A DNA stretch of 64,000 nucleotides, taken from positions 1 to 64,000 of the forward strand of contig CAWGMT010000019.1 of NCBI GenBank assembly GCA_963823675.1, read 5' to 3'. The stretch comes from CAWGMT01 sp963823675. GTDB taxonomy: Bacteria; Planctomycetota; Planctomycetia; Isosphaerales; Isosphaeraceae. Below the pieces are notes generated by a model that did no database searches, was not told where the DNA came from, and was given only the letters and a program-made list of their open reading frames with translations. Each line of letters starts with the position of its first letter. The first letter of the stretch is position 1. A program made the position numbers and the translations under genes. Positions 37,001 through 45,708 of this stretch are shown one piece after another.

Positions 37001-39410
37001 CTACACCAACACGCTCTCGTGGACGCCCATCAGCATCGGTGGAAATGCGCTCCTGGGTTTGCTTCAGACGCTGACTTCCTACGCGACCTCCGACCTCGGG
37101 ATCGGCAACAACCTGACCAACTCCATCACGCAGGCGACCGCGGTCGGGCAAAAACAAGTTTCCGGCGCGCTCGCGTTCACACTCATGCTGCTTGACCACA
37201 CGTCAGACGCCACGATCGAGACCGGGGCGATGATCAATCAGACCGCCCGATTTCGAAGGCCCCCCGCGACCTACAACACGAACGAAGCGGGCCAGATCAC
37301 TGTCGCCCCTAATCAGACGGTCCTGGTGGAGCCGGGGCACACGGCGGGAGGAATCGTTGGGAGCGAGTACCAGTATACGGGCAAAGCCAGCGCACCGTTC
37401 ACGTTCGCGACGACCGACTTCACCGATACGGCCAACTGGTCGGAGGTGCAGCAGGACGTGATCGTTGAAGCAAAGGGAGAGAACGACTCGCTCAACGTCG
37501 CTGGCAACTTTCAGACCCTCGGCTATGGAAATGGAATTAGTAAGAAACCCAAGAACGCGAGCATTACCGGCACCGGCGGTCCGAATACCAGGAGTGCGGT
37601 GGGTATTACCGTGGAGATTCTGGAGACGACCAGTAACCTGGCGGCGTCGATTCAGGATGGCGTCAGCCTGTACGCCGACGATTTGCTGGTGGATGCGAAC
37701 AACTTCTCCCAGGCGTACATGTTCGGGTTGTCGGGAGGAAAGAGTGGGAACTTCGGCGTCAACGGCGTCGTTCTGTACAACCAGGTCGAGGACCAGACCT
37801 ACGCGTCGGTTGGCGCCGGCGCGAAGGTGACGGTCGGCAGTGCGCAGGTGATCTTGCCCGGCACGACCGACCCCTTCACGAACAAAACGTCGCCGAGCAC
37901 CGACAGCGGGATGAGCACCGTCGTCGAAGCGGACGACGAATCTCTCGTGGCCACCGTGGCCGGCGGGCTGGCGCTCGGGCAGCACATCGGCGTCGGAGCC
38001 ACGTTCGCAGTCAACTACGTCAACCGCGACACGCAAGCCTATATCGGCAACACCTACACCGCCGGCAGCGGCCCGGGCGATGGGTCGTTCCATTCGACCG
38101 GCCCCATGAAAATCGACGCGAACAATACCGGATATGTCGGCGCGCTCGCCATCGCGGGCGCCATCGCGATCAAGCCGCCGGGAGCCAACAATGCTCCCGC
38201 GGCCCCGGTCAAGTCAACGTATTCGGTTGCGGTCGCCGTGGCCGAGAGCACGGTCGATGACGGTGTCCGCGCCTATATCAACGGCGCGACGGTGGCTGCC
38301 GACGGCGGCCTGACGATGGACGCGGAGTTCACGCCGACGATCGTCGCTTTGTCGATCGGCGGGTCCGTCGGGATCACCGGGTCAGCGACGAACGTGGCGG
38401 TCGCGGGGGCGTTTTCGGGAAACTATATCGACACGATGGTCTTGACGTTCATCGACAATAGCAGTGTCATGGCGACGGGCGGAGACATCAGCCTGACCGC
38501 CAACGACGGTTCCAAAGTGGCTGCGATCGCGGGGGTCGTCTCTTTCACCTTTGTGCGCACGCCGACGGGGACTGCCGGCCAACCCACATCCACCGCGGTG
38601 TCGATCGGCCTCTCCATCGCCGAGAACTCGATCGGCCAGAATACCGGCCACGCCGTGGAAGCGACGATCGACAACTCGGTGGTCACGGCGGGCGGGAACA
38701 TCACGCTGACGGCGACCTCGACCGCCGATGACGAGGCGCTCGCGGTCGGCGGCTCGGGCTCGGCGTCGAGAGGGGGGACGGCGGCGACGAAGGTGTTTTC
38801 GGCGGCCGGGGCGGGCGCCTACGCGGCGAACAACATCACCGAGACGATCGAGACGCATATCGCCACGGATAGCGACGTGACCACCTCGCCCGGCAGCGGC
38901 GGAAACATCACGCTTTACGCCTCGGACAGCACCACGCTGATCGGGGCCGACGCCTTCGGCGTCGCGGTCGCATGGGCGGCGACAACCGCGGCCGCCGCGA
39001 TGGCAGCCGCCAGCGGAGCGATCGGGGTCGCGATCGCCCAGAACTCGGTCAGCAACAAGGTCAAGGCGTATATCGACGCCTCGAACGCCCTCTCCGACGC
39101 CGGGATCAGCTTGACCGCGACGGCGTCGCCCGACGTCCATTCCCTGGGCCTGGGGGTCGCCGCGGCGATCGCGCGCGGGACCGGTCTGACCGGCTCCCTG
39201 GCCGGCGCGGGCTCGGCGGCCACCAACAGCGTCAACGACACGATCGCGGCCACCATCAGCAACTGCAACGCGCCCAATCCTGATTCCAGCTTGATCGCCA
39301 GCATCCAGGTCAACGGCGGCGCCGGCGTCTCGCTGATGGCCTCCGACATGTCGAACCTGACCGCCGACGCGGCCGGGTTCGCGCTGGCGTGTGAGCGACG
39401 CCAAAAATGA
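36687..39410 (+). CDS. Giant protein segment 5: diverged beta repeats
   Basis: 907 residues, one of the longest unbroken segments. It contains an insert of immunoglobulin- or lectin-like character (YEYIGPDNAPIDLGTADYTN and its partner QYTGKASAPFTFATTDFTDT, about 400 bases apart), a chitin-binding-like pattern seen in other surface proteins. From about 38250 come diverged copies of the 138-residue unit (AYINGATVAADGGLTMDAEF, SVMATGGDISLTANDGSKVA, SVVTAGGNITLTATSTADDE). The frame is lost at about 39392. Confidence 0.85.
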   Translation: MGDFTNNAQAYIAGNAVVNSGSALSVNSNALNALKFSGSYITSIGVSLYPSQLNPTFMSTSGVQNLFYGNTVKLASDYPSADGEGGATYEYIGPDNAPIDLGTADYTNTLSWTPISIGGNALLGLLQTLTSYATSDLGIGNNLTNSITQATAVGQKQVSGALAFTLMLLDHTSDATIETGAMINQTARFRRPPATYNTNEAGQITVAPNQTVLVEPGHTAGGIVGSEYQYTGKASAPFTFATTDFTDTANWSEVQQDVIVEAKGENDSLNVAGNFQTLGYGNGISKKPKNASITGTGGPNTRSAVGITVEILETTSNLAASIQDGVSLYADDLLVDANNFSQAYMFGLSGGKSGNFGVNGVVLYNQVEDQTYASVGAGAKVTVGSAQVILPGTTDPFTNKTSPSTDSGMSTVVEADDESLVATVAGGLALGQHIGVGATFAVNYVNRDTQAYIGNTYTAGSGPGDGSFHSTGPMKIDANNTGYVGALAIAGAIAIKPPGANNAPAAPVKSTYSVAVAVAESTVDDGVRAYINGATVAADGGLTMDAEFTPTIVALSIGGSVGITGSATNVAVAGAFSGNYIDTMVLTFIDNSSVMATGGDISLTANDGSKVAAIAGVVSFTFVRTPTGTAGQPTSTAVSIGLSIAENSIGQNTGHAVEATIDNSVVTAGGNITLTATSTADDEALAVGGSGSASRGGTAATKVFSAAGAGAYAANNITETIETHIATDSDVTTSPGSGGNITLYASDSTTLIGADAFGVAVAWAATTAAAAMAAASGAIGVAIAQNSVSNKVKAYIDASNALSDAGISLTATASPDVHSLGLGVAAAIARGTGLTGSLAGAGSAATNSVNDTIAATISNCNAPNPDSSLIASIQVNGGAGVSLMASDMSNLTADAAGFALACERRQK

Positions 39411-40557
39411 CAAGGCTGCGGGGGGCATCGCGATCGGGGCCTCGGTCGCGACCAACAACGTCGGGGGCGACAGCGGCGAGTCGATCACCGCGGACATCGA
39501 CAACTCGTCTGTCACCTCCGCGGGACCAGTCACGATCAGCGCCACGTCGACGGCGACCATCAATACTCTGGCCATCGGCGCCTCGGTCGCGGCGACCCGC
39601 GGACAAGGCTTCACCGCCGCGGTCGCCGCCGCGGGCGCGGGGACTTATAGCACGATCGACGAAACCATCGAGGCCAGCATCAAGGGCGGAAGCACGGTCT
39701 CGACCCTCGACGGCGATGTCAATCTTACCGCCACCGACGACTCGTCTATCCTCGCCGACTCCGGCGGCGTGTCGATCTCGGTCGCCTACGGCAAGGGGAC
39801 GGGCAAGTCGCTTTCCGGCACGATCGGCGCCGCGTTTGCCGGTAACACCGAAACGAGCATGGTGAGCGCCTATATCGATAGCTCGACCGTCAATGCGGAC
39901 GGCAGCGTCAGCCTGACGGCGCAGTCGGCCTTGCCAGCCGGTTCGACGGCGGCTTACCGCATTGACGCGCTTGCCTTCGGCGTCGCGGCTTCCGGATCGG
40001 GATCGAACTCCACTACCAACACCGGGTTCGCCGGCGCGCTGGCCGGCGCTGGCTCCGGCGCGTCGAACACGATCGACAATGCGATTGCCGCATACATTAA
40101 TAACTGTACTAATTCCGATTATGTGCATGCCAACGACGGCGCGCTCTCCCTGACGGCGAGCGACGCCACGAGCGTCCGTGCCGATTCAGGCGGCTACGCG
40201 ATAGCCCTCGCGGCGAGCAAGGGAGGCAGCGGCGGCCAGGGCGCCGGGGCCATCGGCGCCTCGGAATCGAACAACCTCATCGGACAGGAGGGCAACGGCG
40301 AGTCGGTCGAGGCCTACATCGAGAACTCGACGGTCACCGCCGCGGGCGACGTGACGATCATGGCGACGTCTACGGCCACGATCGACGCGCTGGCGATCGG
40401 CGGCGCGGGGTCCGGCTCCGGCACGGGCGGCACGGGACTGTCGGGCCAGCTCGTCGGCGCGGCGCGGGGACGATCGACACGCTCACGCAGACGATCGAGG
40501 CCTCGATCAAGGGCGGCAGCTCGGTCACGACCACCAATTCCGGGAGCGTCAACCTGA
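39391..40557 (+). CDS. Giant protein segment 6: first 138-residue repeats
   Basis: Begins the tandem repeat zone. It contains one older, diverged unit (SVTSAGPVTISATSTATINT) and the first copy of the near-identical ones (STVTAAGDVTIMATSTATID). The true frame ends near 40465 in GGCGCGGCGCGGGGACG, where the family frame needs one more G. A short piece in the next frame (about 40466-40728, TIDTLTQTIEASIKGGSSVT) then links it to segment 7. Confidence 0.8.
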   Translation: MSDAKNDKAAGGIAIGASVATNNVGGDSGESITADIDNSSVTSAGPVTISATSTATINTLAIGASVAATRGQGFTAAVAAAGAGTYSTIDETIEASIKGGSTVSTLDGDVNLTATDDSSILADSGGVSISVAYGKGTGKSLSGTIGAAFAGNTETSMVSAYIDSSTVNADGSVSLTAQSALPAGSTAAYRIDALAFGVAASGSGSNSTTNTGFAGALAGAGSGASNTIDNAIAAYINNCTNSDYVHANDGALSLTASDATSVRADSGGYAIALAASKGGSGGQGAGAIGASESNNLIGQEGNGESVEAYIENSTVTAAGDVTIMATSTATIDALAIGGAGSGSGTGGTGLSGQLVGAARGRSTRSRRRSRPRSRAAARSRPPIPGAST

Positions 40558-40722
40558 CTGCCGACGATTACTCGTCGATTGATGCCGACGCTGGCGGCGT
40601 CGCGATCGCGATCGCGGGGAGCAAAGGAGGGGGTAAAGCCCTTTCCGGCTCGATCGGCGCCGCGGAGGCCCTTAACAGTGAAACGGACACCGTGAGCGCC
40701 TTTATCGACAGCTCGACTGTCG

Positions 40723-41385
40723 ATGCGGACCGGCGGCGTCAGCGCGATGGCGCAGTCAGCGTTGCCAGCCGGTTCGACGGTGGCTTATCGAATCGACGCG
40801 CTCGCCTTCGGCGTGGCGGGTTCCGGATCGGGATCGGGTTCCGGCGGTGGATCGCTCTCCGGCGCGCTGGCCGGCGCGGGTTCGGGCGCCTCGAACACGG
40901 TCGACGACACGACCGCCGCGTACATTAATAACTGTACCAATCCCTATTATGTACATGCCAACGGCGGTGCGCTCTCCCTGACGGCCAGCGACGCCACGAC
41001 CGTCCGTGCCGATTCAGGCGGCTACGCGATTGCCCTCGCGGCGAGCAAGGGAGGCAGCGGCGGCCAGGGCGCCGGGGCCATCGGCGCCTCGGAATCGAAC
41101 AACCTCATCGGACAGGAGGGCAATGGGGAATCGGTCAAGGCCTACATCGAGAACTCGACGGTCACCGCCGCGGGCGCCGTGACGATCATGGCGACGTCGA
41201 CGGCCACGATCGACGCTCTGGCCATCGGCGGCGCGGGGGCCGGCTCGGGCACGGGGGGAACGGGACTGTCGGGCTCACTCGTTGGCGCGGCGCGGGGACG
41301 ATCGACACGCTCACGCAGACGATCGAGGCCTCGATCAAGGGCGGCAGCTCGGTCACGACCACCAATTCCGGGAGCGTCAACCTGA
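40723..41385 (+). CDS. Giant protein segment 7: repeat unit
   Basis: Continues from the small frame piece at 40466-40728 after an extra C in GCGGACCGGCGG. It reads SALPAGSTVAYRIDALAFGV, AYINNCTNPYYVHANGGALS and ENSTVTAAGAVTIMATSTAT. The true frame is lost near 41293 at the same GGCGCGGCGCGGGG motif as in segment 6. The remainder to 41385 is a shadow. Confidence 0.75.
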   Translation: MRTGGVSAMAQSALPAGSTVAYRIDALAFGVAGSGSGSGSGGGSLSGALAGAGSGASNTVDDTTAAYINNCTNPYYVHANGGALSLTASDATTVRADSGGYAIALAASKGGSGGQGAGAIGASESNNLIGQEGNGESVKAYIENSTVTAAGAVTIMATSTATIDALAIGGAGAGSGTGGTGLSGSLVGAARGRSTRSRRRSRPRSRAAARSRPPIPGAST

Positions 41386-41519
41386 CTGCCGACGATTACT
41401 CGTCGATTGATGCCGACGCTGGGGGCGTCGCGATCGCGATCGCGGGGAGCAAAGGAGGGGGTAAAGCCCTTTCCGGCTCGATCGGCGCCGCGGAAGCCCT
41501 TAACAGCGAAACGGACACC

Positions 41520-42869
41520 GTGAGCGCCTTTATCGACAGCTCGACCGTCGATGCGGACGGCGGCGTCAGCGCGATGGCGCAGTCAGCCTTGCCAACCGGT
41601 TCGACGGCGGCTTATCGAATCGACGCGGTCGCCTGGGGCGTGGCGGTTTCCGGATCGGGATCGGGTTCCGGCGGTGGATCGCTCTCCGGCGCGCTGGCCG
41701 GCGCGGGTTCCGGCGCCTCGAACACGGTCAACGACACGACCGCCGCGTACATTAATAACTGTACCAATCCCTATTATGTGCATGCCAACGGCGGTGCGCT
41801 CTCCCTGACGGCCAGCGACGATACGAGCATCCGTGCCGATTCCGGCGGCTACGCGGTGGCCCTGGCGCTGAGCCTGGCAGGCAACGGCAACCAGTTCGCG
41901 GGGTCCATTGGCGCCTCGGAATCGAACAACTCCATCGGACAAGAGGGCAACGGCGAGTCGGTCAAGGCCTACATCAACAACTCGACGGTCAGCGCCGCGG
42001 GCGACGTGACGATCATGGCGACGTCTACGGCCGCGATTGACGCCCTGGCCATCGGCGGCGCGGCGTCCGGCTCCGGCACGGGCGGCACGGGCCTGTCGGG
42101 CGAGCTCACCGGCGCAGGCGCGGGGACGATCAACACGCTCACGCAGACGATCGAGGCCTCCATCAAGGGCGGCAGCTCGGTCACGACGACCAATTCCGGG
42201 AGCGTCAACCTGACTGCCGACGATTACTCGTCGATTTATGCCGACGCTGGCGGCGTCGCGATCGCGATCGCGGCGGGCAAAGGAGGGGGTAAAGCCCTTT
42301 CCGGCTCGATCGGCGCCGCGGAAGCCCTTAACAGCGAAACGGACACCGTGAGCGCCGACATCGACAGCTCGACCGTCGATGCGGACGGCGGCGTCAGCGC
42401 GATGGCGCAGTCAGCCTTGCCAACCGGTTCGACGGCGGCTTATCGAATCGACGCGGTCGCCTGGGGCGTGGCGGTTTCCGGATCGGGATCGGGTTCCGGC
42501 GGTGGATCGCTCTCCGGCGCGCTGGCCGGCGCGGGTTCGGGCGCCTCGAACACGGTTGACGACACGACCGCCGCGTACATTAATAACTGTAACAATCCCT
42601 ATTATGTGCATGCCAACGGCGGTGCGCTCTCCCTGACGGCCAGCGACGATACGAGCATCCGTGCCGATTCCGGCGGCTACGCGGTGGCCCTGGCGCTGAG
42701 CCTGGCAGGCAACGGCAACCAGTTCGCGGGGTCCATTCGGCGCCTCGGAATCGAACAACTCCATCGGACAAGAGGGCAACGGCGAGTCGGTCAAGGCCTA
42801 CATCAACAACTCGACGGTCCGCGCCGCGGGCGACGTGACGATCATGGCGACGTCTACGGCCGCGATTGA
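41520..42869 (+). CDS. Giant protein segment 8: intact repeat unit
   Basis: The frame is real from about 41294 and holds a full repeat with no break, because the motif here reads GGCGCAGGCGCGGGG. It shows the complete order of one unit: STVDADGGVSAMAQSALPTG, NNCTNPYYVHANGGALSLTA, VALALSLAGNGNQFAGSIGA, NSTVSAAGDVTIMATSTAAI, IEASIKGGSSVTTTNSGSVN, YADAGGVAIAIAAGKGGGKA. An extra C near 42738 (GTCCATTCGGCGCC) ends it. Confidence 0.85.
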   Translation: MSAFIDSSTVDADGGVSAMAQSALPTGSTAAYRIDAVAWGVAVSGSGSGSGGGSLSGALAGAGSGASNTVNDTTAAYINNCTNPYYVHANGGALSLTASDDTSIRADSGGYAVALALSLAGNGNQFAGSIGASESNNSIGQEGNGESVKAYINNSTVSAAGDVTIMATSTAAIDALAIGGAASGSGTGGTGLSGELTGAGAGTINTLTQTIEASIKGGSSVTTTNSGSVNLTADDYSSIYADAGGVAIAIAAGKGGGKALSGSIGAAEALNSETDTVSADIDSSTVDADGGVSAMAQSALPTGSTAAYRIDAVAWGVAVSGSGSGSGGGSLSGALAGAGSGASNTVDDTTAAYINNCNNPYYVHANGGALSLTASDDTSIRADSGGYAVALALSLAGNGNQFAGSIRRLGIEQLHRTRGQRRVGQGLHQQLDGPRRGRRDDHGDVYGRD

Positions 42870-43175
42870 CGCCCTGGCCATCGGCGGCGCGGCGTCCGGC
42901 TCCGGCACGGGCGGCACGGGCCTGTCGGGCGAGCTCACCGGCGCGGCGCGGGGACGATCAACACGCTCACGCAGACGATCGAGGCCTCCATCAAGGGCGG
43001 CAGCTCGGTCACGACGACCAATTCCGGGAGCGTCAACCTGACCGCCGACGATTACTCGTCGATTGATGCCGACGCTGGCGGCGTCGCGATCGCGATCGCG
43101 GCGGGCAAAGGAGGGGGTAAAGCCCTTTCCGGCTCGGTCGGCGCCGCGGAGGCCCTTAACACCGAAACGGACACC

Positions 43176-43412
43176 GTGAGCGCCTACATCGACAGCTCGC
43201 TTGTCGATGCGGACGGCGGAGTCAGCGCGACGGCGGAGTCAGGCTTGCCAACCGGTTCGACGGCGGCTTACCGGATTGACGCGGTCGCCTTCGGCGTGGC
43301 GGGTTCCGGATCGGGCTCGGGTTCCGGCGGTGGATCGCTCACCGGCGCGCTGGCCGGCGCGGGTTCGGGCGCCTCGAACACGGTCGAACGACACGACCGC
43401 CGCCTACATTAA
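43176..43412 (+). CDS. Giant protein fragment between segments 8 and 9
   Basis: After two more breaks (42738 and 42948, the latter again at GGCGCGGCGCGGGG) the frame is real from about 42950 to 43384. It contains SLVDADGGVSATAESGLPTG and the Gly/Ser turn GSGSGSGGGSLTGALAGAGS. An extra G in GGTCGAACGACACG at 43385 shifts it into segment 9. Confidence 0.65.
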   Translation: MSAYIDSSLVDADGGVSATAESGLPTGSTAAYRIDAVAFGVAGSGSGSGSGGGSLTGALAGAGSGASNTVERHDRRLH

Positions 43413-45390
43413 TGACTGTACCAATTCTTATTCTGTGCAGGCCAACGGCGGCACGCTCGGCCTGACGGCGAGCGACGACACGAGCATCCGTGCCGATTCG
43501 GGCGGCTACGCGATTGCCCTGGCGGCGAGCCTGGCAGGCAACGGCGACCAGGGCGCGGGGGCCATCGGCGCCTCGGAATCGAATAACACCATCGGAGGAG
43601 CGGGCAACGGCGAATCGGTCAAGGCCTACATCGACAACTCGACGGTCACCGCCGCCGGCGGCGTGACGATCATGGCGACGTCAACGGCCACAATCGACGC
43701 CCTGGCCATCGGCGGCTCGGGGGCCGGCTCAGGCACGGGAGGCACGGGCCTGTCGGGCTCACTCGCCGGCGCGGGCGCGGGGACGATGAACACGCTCACA
43801 CAGACGATCGAGGCCTCCATCAAGGGCGGCAGCTCGGTCAGAACGACCCCTTCCGGGAACGTCAGCCTGACTGCGACCGATTACTCGTCGATTGATGCCG
43901 ACGCCGGGGGCGTCGCGATCGCGATCGCGGCGGGTAAAGGAGGGGGTTCATCCGGTTCCGGCTCGATCGGCGCTGCGGCTGCCCTTAACACCGAAACGGA
44001 CACCGTGAGCGCCTTTATCGACAGCTCGACTGTCGATGCGGCCGGCAGCGTCAGCGTGAAGGCGATGTCGGCCTTGCCAACCGGTTCGACGGCGGCTTAC
44101 CGAATTGACGCGCTCGCCTTCGGCGTGGCGGGTTCCGGAGCGGGTTCCAGCGGTGGAACGCTCAACGGTGCGCTCGCCGGCGCGGGTTCCGGCGCCTCGA
44201 ACACGGTCGACGACACGATCGCCGCGTACATTAATAACTGTACCTCGCCTTATTACGTGCGTGCCGGCGGCGGCACGCTCTGCCTGAAGGCGAGCGACGA
44301 CACGAGCGTCCGCGCCGATTCTGGCGGCTACGCGGTGGCCATCGCGGCGAGCGAGGGACCCAAAGGCGGCCAAGGCGCGGGGGCCATTGGCGCCTCGGAA
44401 TCGGACAACTCGATCGGACAAGAGGGCAACGGCGAATCGGTCGAGGCCTACATCGACAACTCGGCGGTGATTGCCGCGGGCGACGTGACGATCGGGGCGA
44501 CGTCGACGGCCACGTTCAAAGTCTTGGCAATCGGCGGCAGGCGCGGGAGCCGGCTCAGGCACGAGCGGCACGGGCTTATCGGGTGCAGTCGCCGGCGCGG
44601 GTGCGGGGACGATCAACACGCTCACGCAGACGATCGAGGCATACATCTTGGGCAGCTCGGTCACGACCACGAATTCCGGCAACGTCTGCCTGACTGCGAC
44701 CGATGGCTCGCAGGTCACAGCCGACGCTGGAGGTGTCGCGATCGCGATCGCGGTGGGCAACGGGGGCCAGGGCGACTTGACGATCGGTGCGTCGGTCGCG
44801 ACCAACACCGTCGCCGACACCGTTCACGCCGACATCACGGACTCGCTCGTCAGCGCGTCGGGAAGCGTCAGCGCGACGGCGCAAACCCAGGCGAACACAG
44901 ACAAGACCTTGAGTTTCCAGCCATCCGACGTCAACACGGCCAAGAACCAGATCACGCTGGCCGACCACGGCCTGGACACCGGCGACCGCGTGATCTACCA
45001 CAGCGGCGGTGGGGCCGCGGCGGCGATCGGCGGGCTGGTGGACGGCCAGAGCTACTACGCGATCGTGATCGACGACAACACGATCGAGCTCGCTCTGACG
45101 AAGGCCGAAGCGCTCCAGGCGACCCCGACGCCGATCAAGCTGACGAGCACCGGGACCGGAGGCGGGCAGAATTTCACGACCCTGTCGCCCACGATCGATG
45201 CGCTCGCCATCGGCGGCGCGGCGTCCGGCGCCGGCGGCGAAGGACTCACGGGCACTTTCGCCGGCGCCGGTGCCGGCGCGTTCGAACACCGTCAACAATG
45301 ACATCGAAGCCTTCATCTTGGGTTGCTCGTCAACCTCGACACCTTCGGGCATGGGCGGCGTCACCGCGGCGCAAGGGGGTGTCACCTTGA
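43201..45390 (+). CDS. Giant protein segment 9: last near-identical repeats
   Basis: The true part is about 43386-44530. It includes one unit in which GGCGCGGGCGCGGGG is unbroken (43767-43785), so the frame runs through. The copies are more diverged than in the centre of the array (NNCTSPYYVRAGGGTLCLKA, STVDAAGSVSVKAMSALPTG), as expected for the edge of an array. Beyond 44530 this open frame is a shadow. Confidence 0.75.
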   Translation: MSMRTAESARRRSQACQPVRRRLTGLTRSPSAWRVPDRARVPAVDRSPARWPARVRAPRTRSNDTTAAYINDCTNSYSVQANGGTLGLTASDDTSIRADSGGYAIALAASLAGNGDQGAGAIGASESNNTIGGAGNGESVKAYIDNSTVTAAGGVTIMATSTATIDALAIGGSGAGSGTGGTGLSGSLAGAGAGTMNTLTQTIEASIKGGSSVRTTPSGNVSLTATDYSSIDADAGGVAIAIAAGKGGGSSGSGSIGAAAALNTETDTVSAFIDSSTVDAAGSVSVKAMSALPTGSTAAYRIDALAFGVAGSGAGSSGGTLNGALAGAGSGASNTVDDTIAAYINNCTSPYYVRAGGGTLCLKASDDTSVRADSGGYAVAIAASEGPKGGQGAGAIGASESDNSIGQEGNGESVEAYIDNSAVIAAGDVTIGATSTATFKVLAIGGRRGSRLRHERHGLIGCSRRRGCGDDQHAHADDRGIHLGQLGHDHEFRQRLPDCDRWLAGHSRRWRCRDRDRGGQRGPGRLDDRCVGRDQHRRRHRSRRHHGLARQRVGKRQRDGANPGEHRQDLEFPAIRRQHGQEPDHAGRPRPGHRRPRDLPQRRWGRGGDRRAGGRPELLRDRDRRQHDRARSDEGRSAPGDPDADQADEHRDRRRAEFHDPVAHDRCARHRRRGVRRRRRRTHGHFRRRRCRRVRTPSTMTSKPSSWVARQPRHLRAWAASPRRKGVSP
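44648..45301 (+). CDS. Giant protein segment 10
   Basis: True from about 44535. After one more repeat half (LVSASGSVSATAQTQANTDK) there is an inserted beta domain (LSFQPSDVNTAKNQITLADH, GLDTGDRVIYHSGGGAAAAI, YYAIVIDDNTIELALTKAEA). This resembles the small domain found as an insert in many giant bacterial repeat proteins. The frame is lost at about 45283 in GGCGCGTTCGAACACC. Confidence 0.75.
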   Translation: MGSSVTTTNSGNVCLTATDGSQVTADAGGVAIAIAVGNGGQGDLTIGASVATNTVADTVHADITDSLVSASGSVSATAQTQANTDKTLSFQPSDVNTAKNQITLADHGLDTGDRVIYHSGGGAAAAIGGLVDGQSYYAIVIDDNTIELALTKAEALQATPTPIKLTSTGTGGGQNFTTLSPTIDALAIGGAASGAGGEGLTGTFAGAGAGAFEHRQQ

Positions 45391-45708
45391 CCGCCATCGA
45401 CGATAGTGCAATCCACGCCGACACCGGGGGCTTCGCGGTCGCCATCAGTGGCGTCACCAGTGGGGGCACGGCGCCCTGTCGGTGGGCGCTCCGATTCCGT
45501 GAACCAGATCGGCAACGTCGGCCAGATCGGCAACGTCGGCCAGTTCGTCAAGGCGTATATCGATAGCTCCACCGTAAGCGCGCCAGGGAACGTGTCGCTA
45601 ACGAGCTTGGGGGAGGCTCAGATCGACGCGCTCGCGATGGGGGGCACGGCGCGGGGGCCGGCACCGGAGAAGGAATCGCGCTCGCGGGGGCGATTGCGGG
45701 GGCCGTGA
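45198..45708 (+). CDS. Giant protein fragments 10b and 10c
   Basis: Two short overlapping frames carry the protein on: about 45285-45478 (NTVNNDIEAFILGCSSTSTP) and about 45490-45655 (QFVKAYIDSSTVSAPGNVSL). The second contains a small duplication (QIGNVGQIGNVGQ). The exit at 45655 is once more at a GGCACGGCGCGGGGG run that needs one extra G. Confidence 0.6.

Larger units (their letters stand above)
39480..44640 (+). repeat. Tandem array of 276-residue (about 828-bp) coding repeats
   Basis: The landmark ATTAATAACTGTA recurs at 40096, 40924, 41751, 42579, 43408 (with one change) and 44230, that is at spacings of 828, 827, 828, 829 and 822 bases. The units from 40096 to about 44230 are nearly identical. 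Each 276-residue unit is two related 138-residue halves, one with STVTAAGDVTIMATSTA, the other with STVDADGGVSAMAQSALPTG. Deviations from 828 coincide with frame breaks. Confidence 0.92.
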
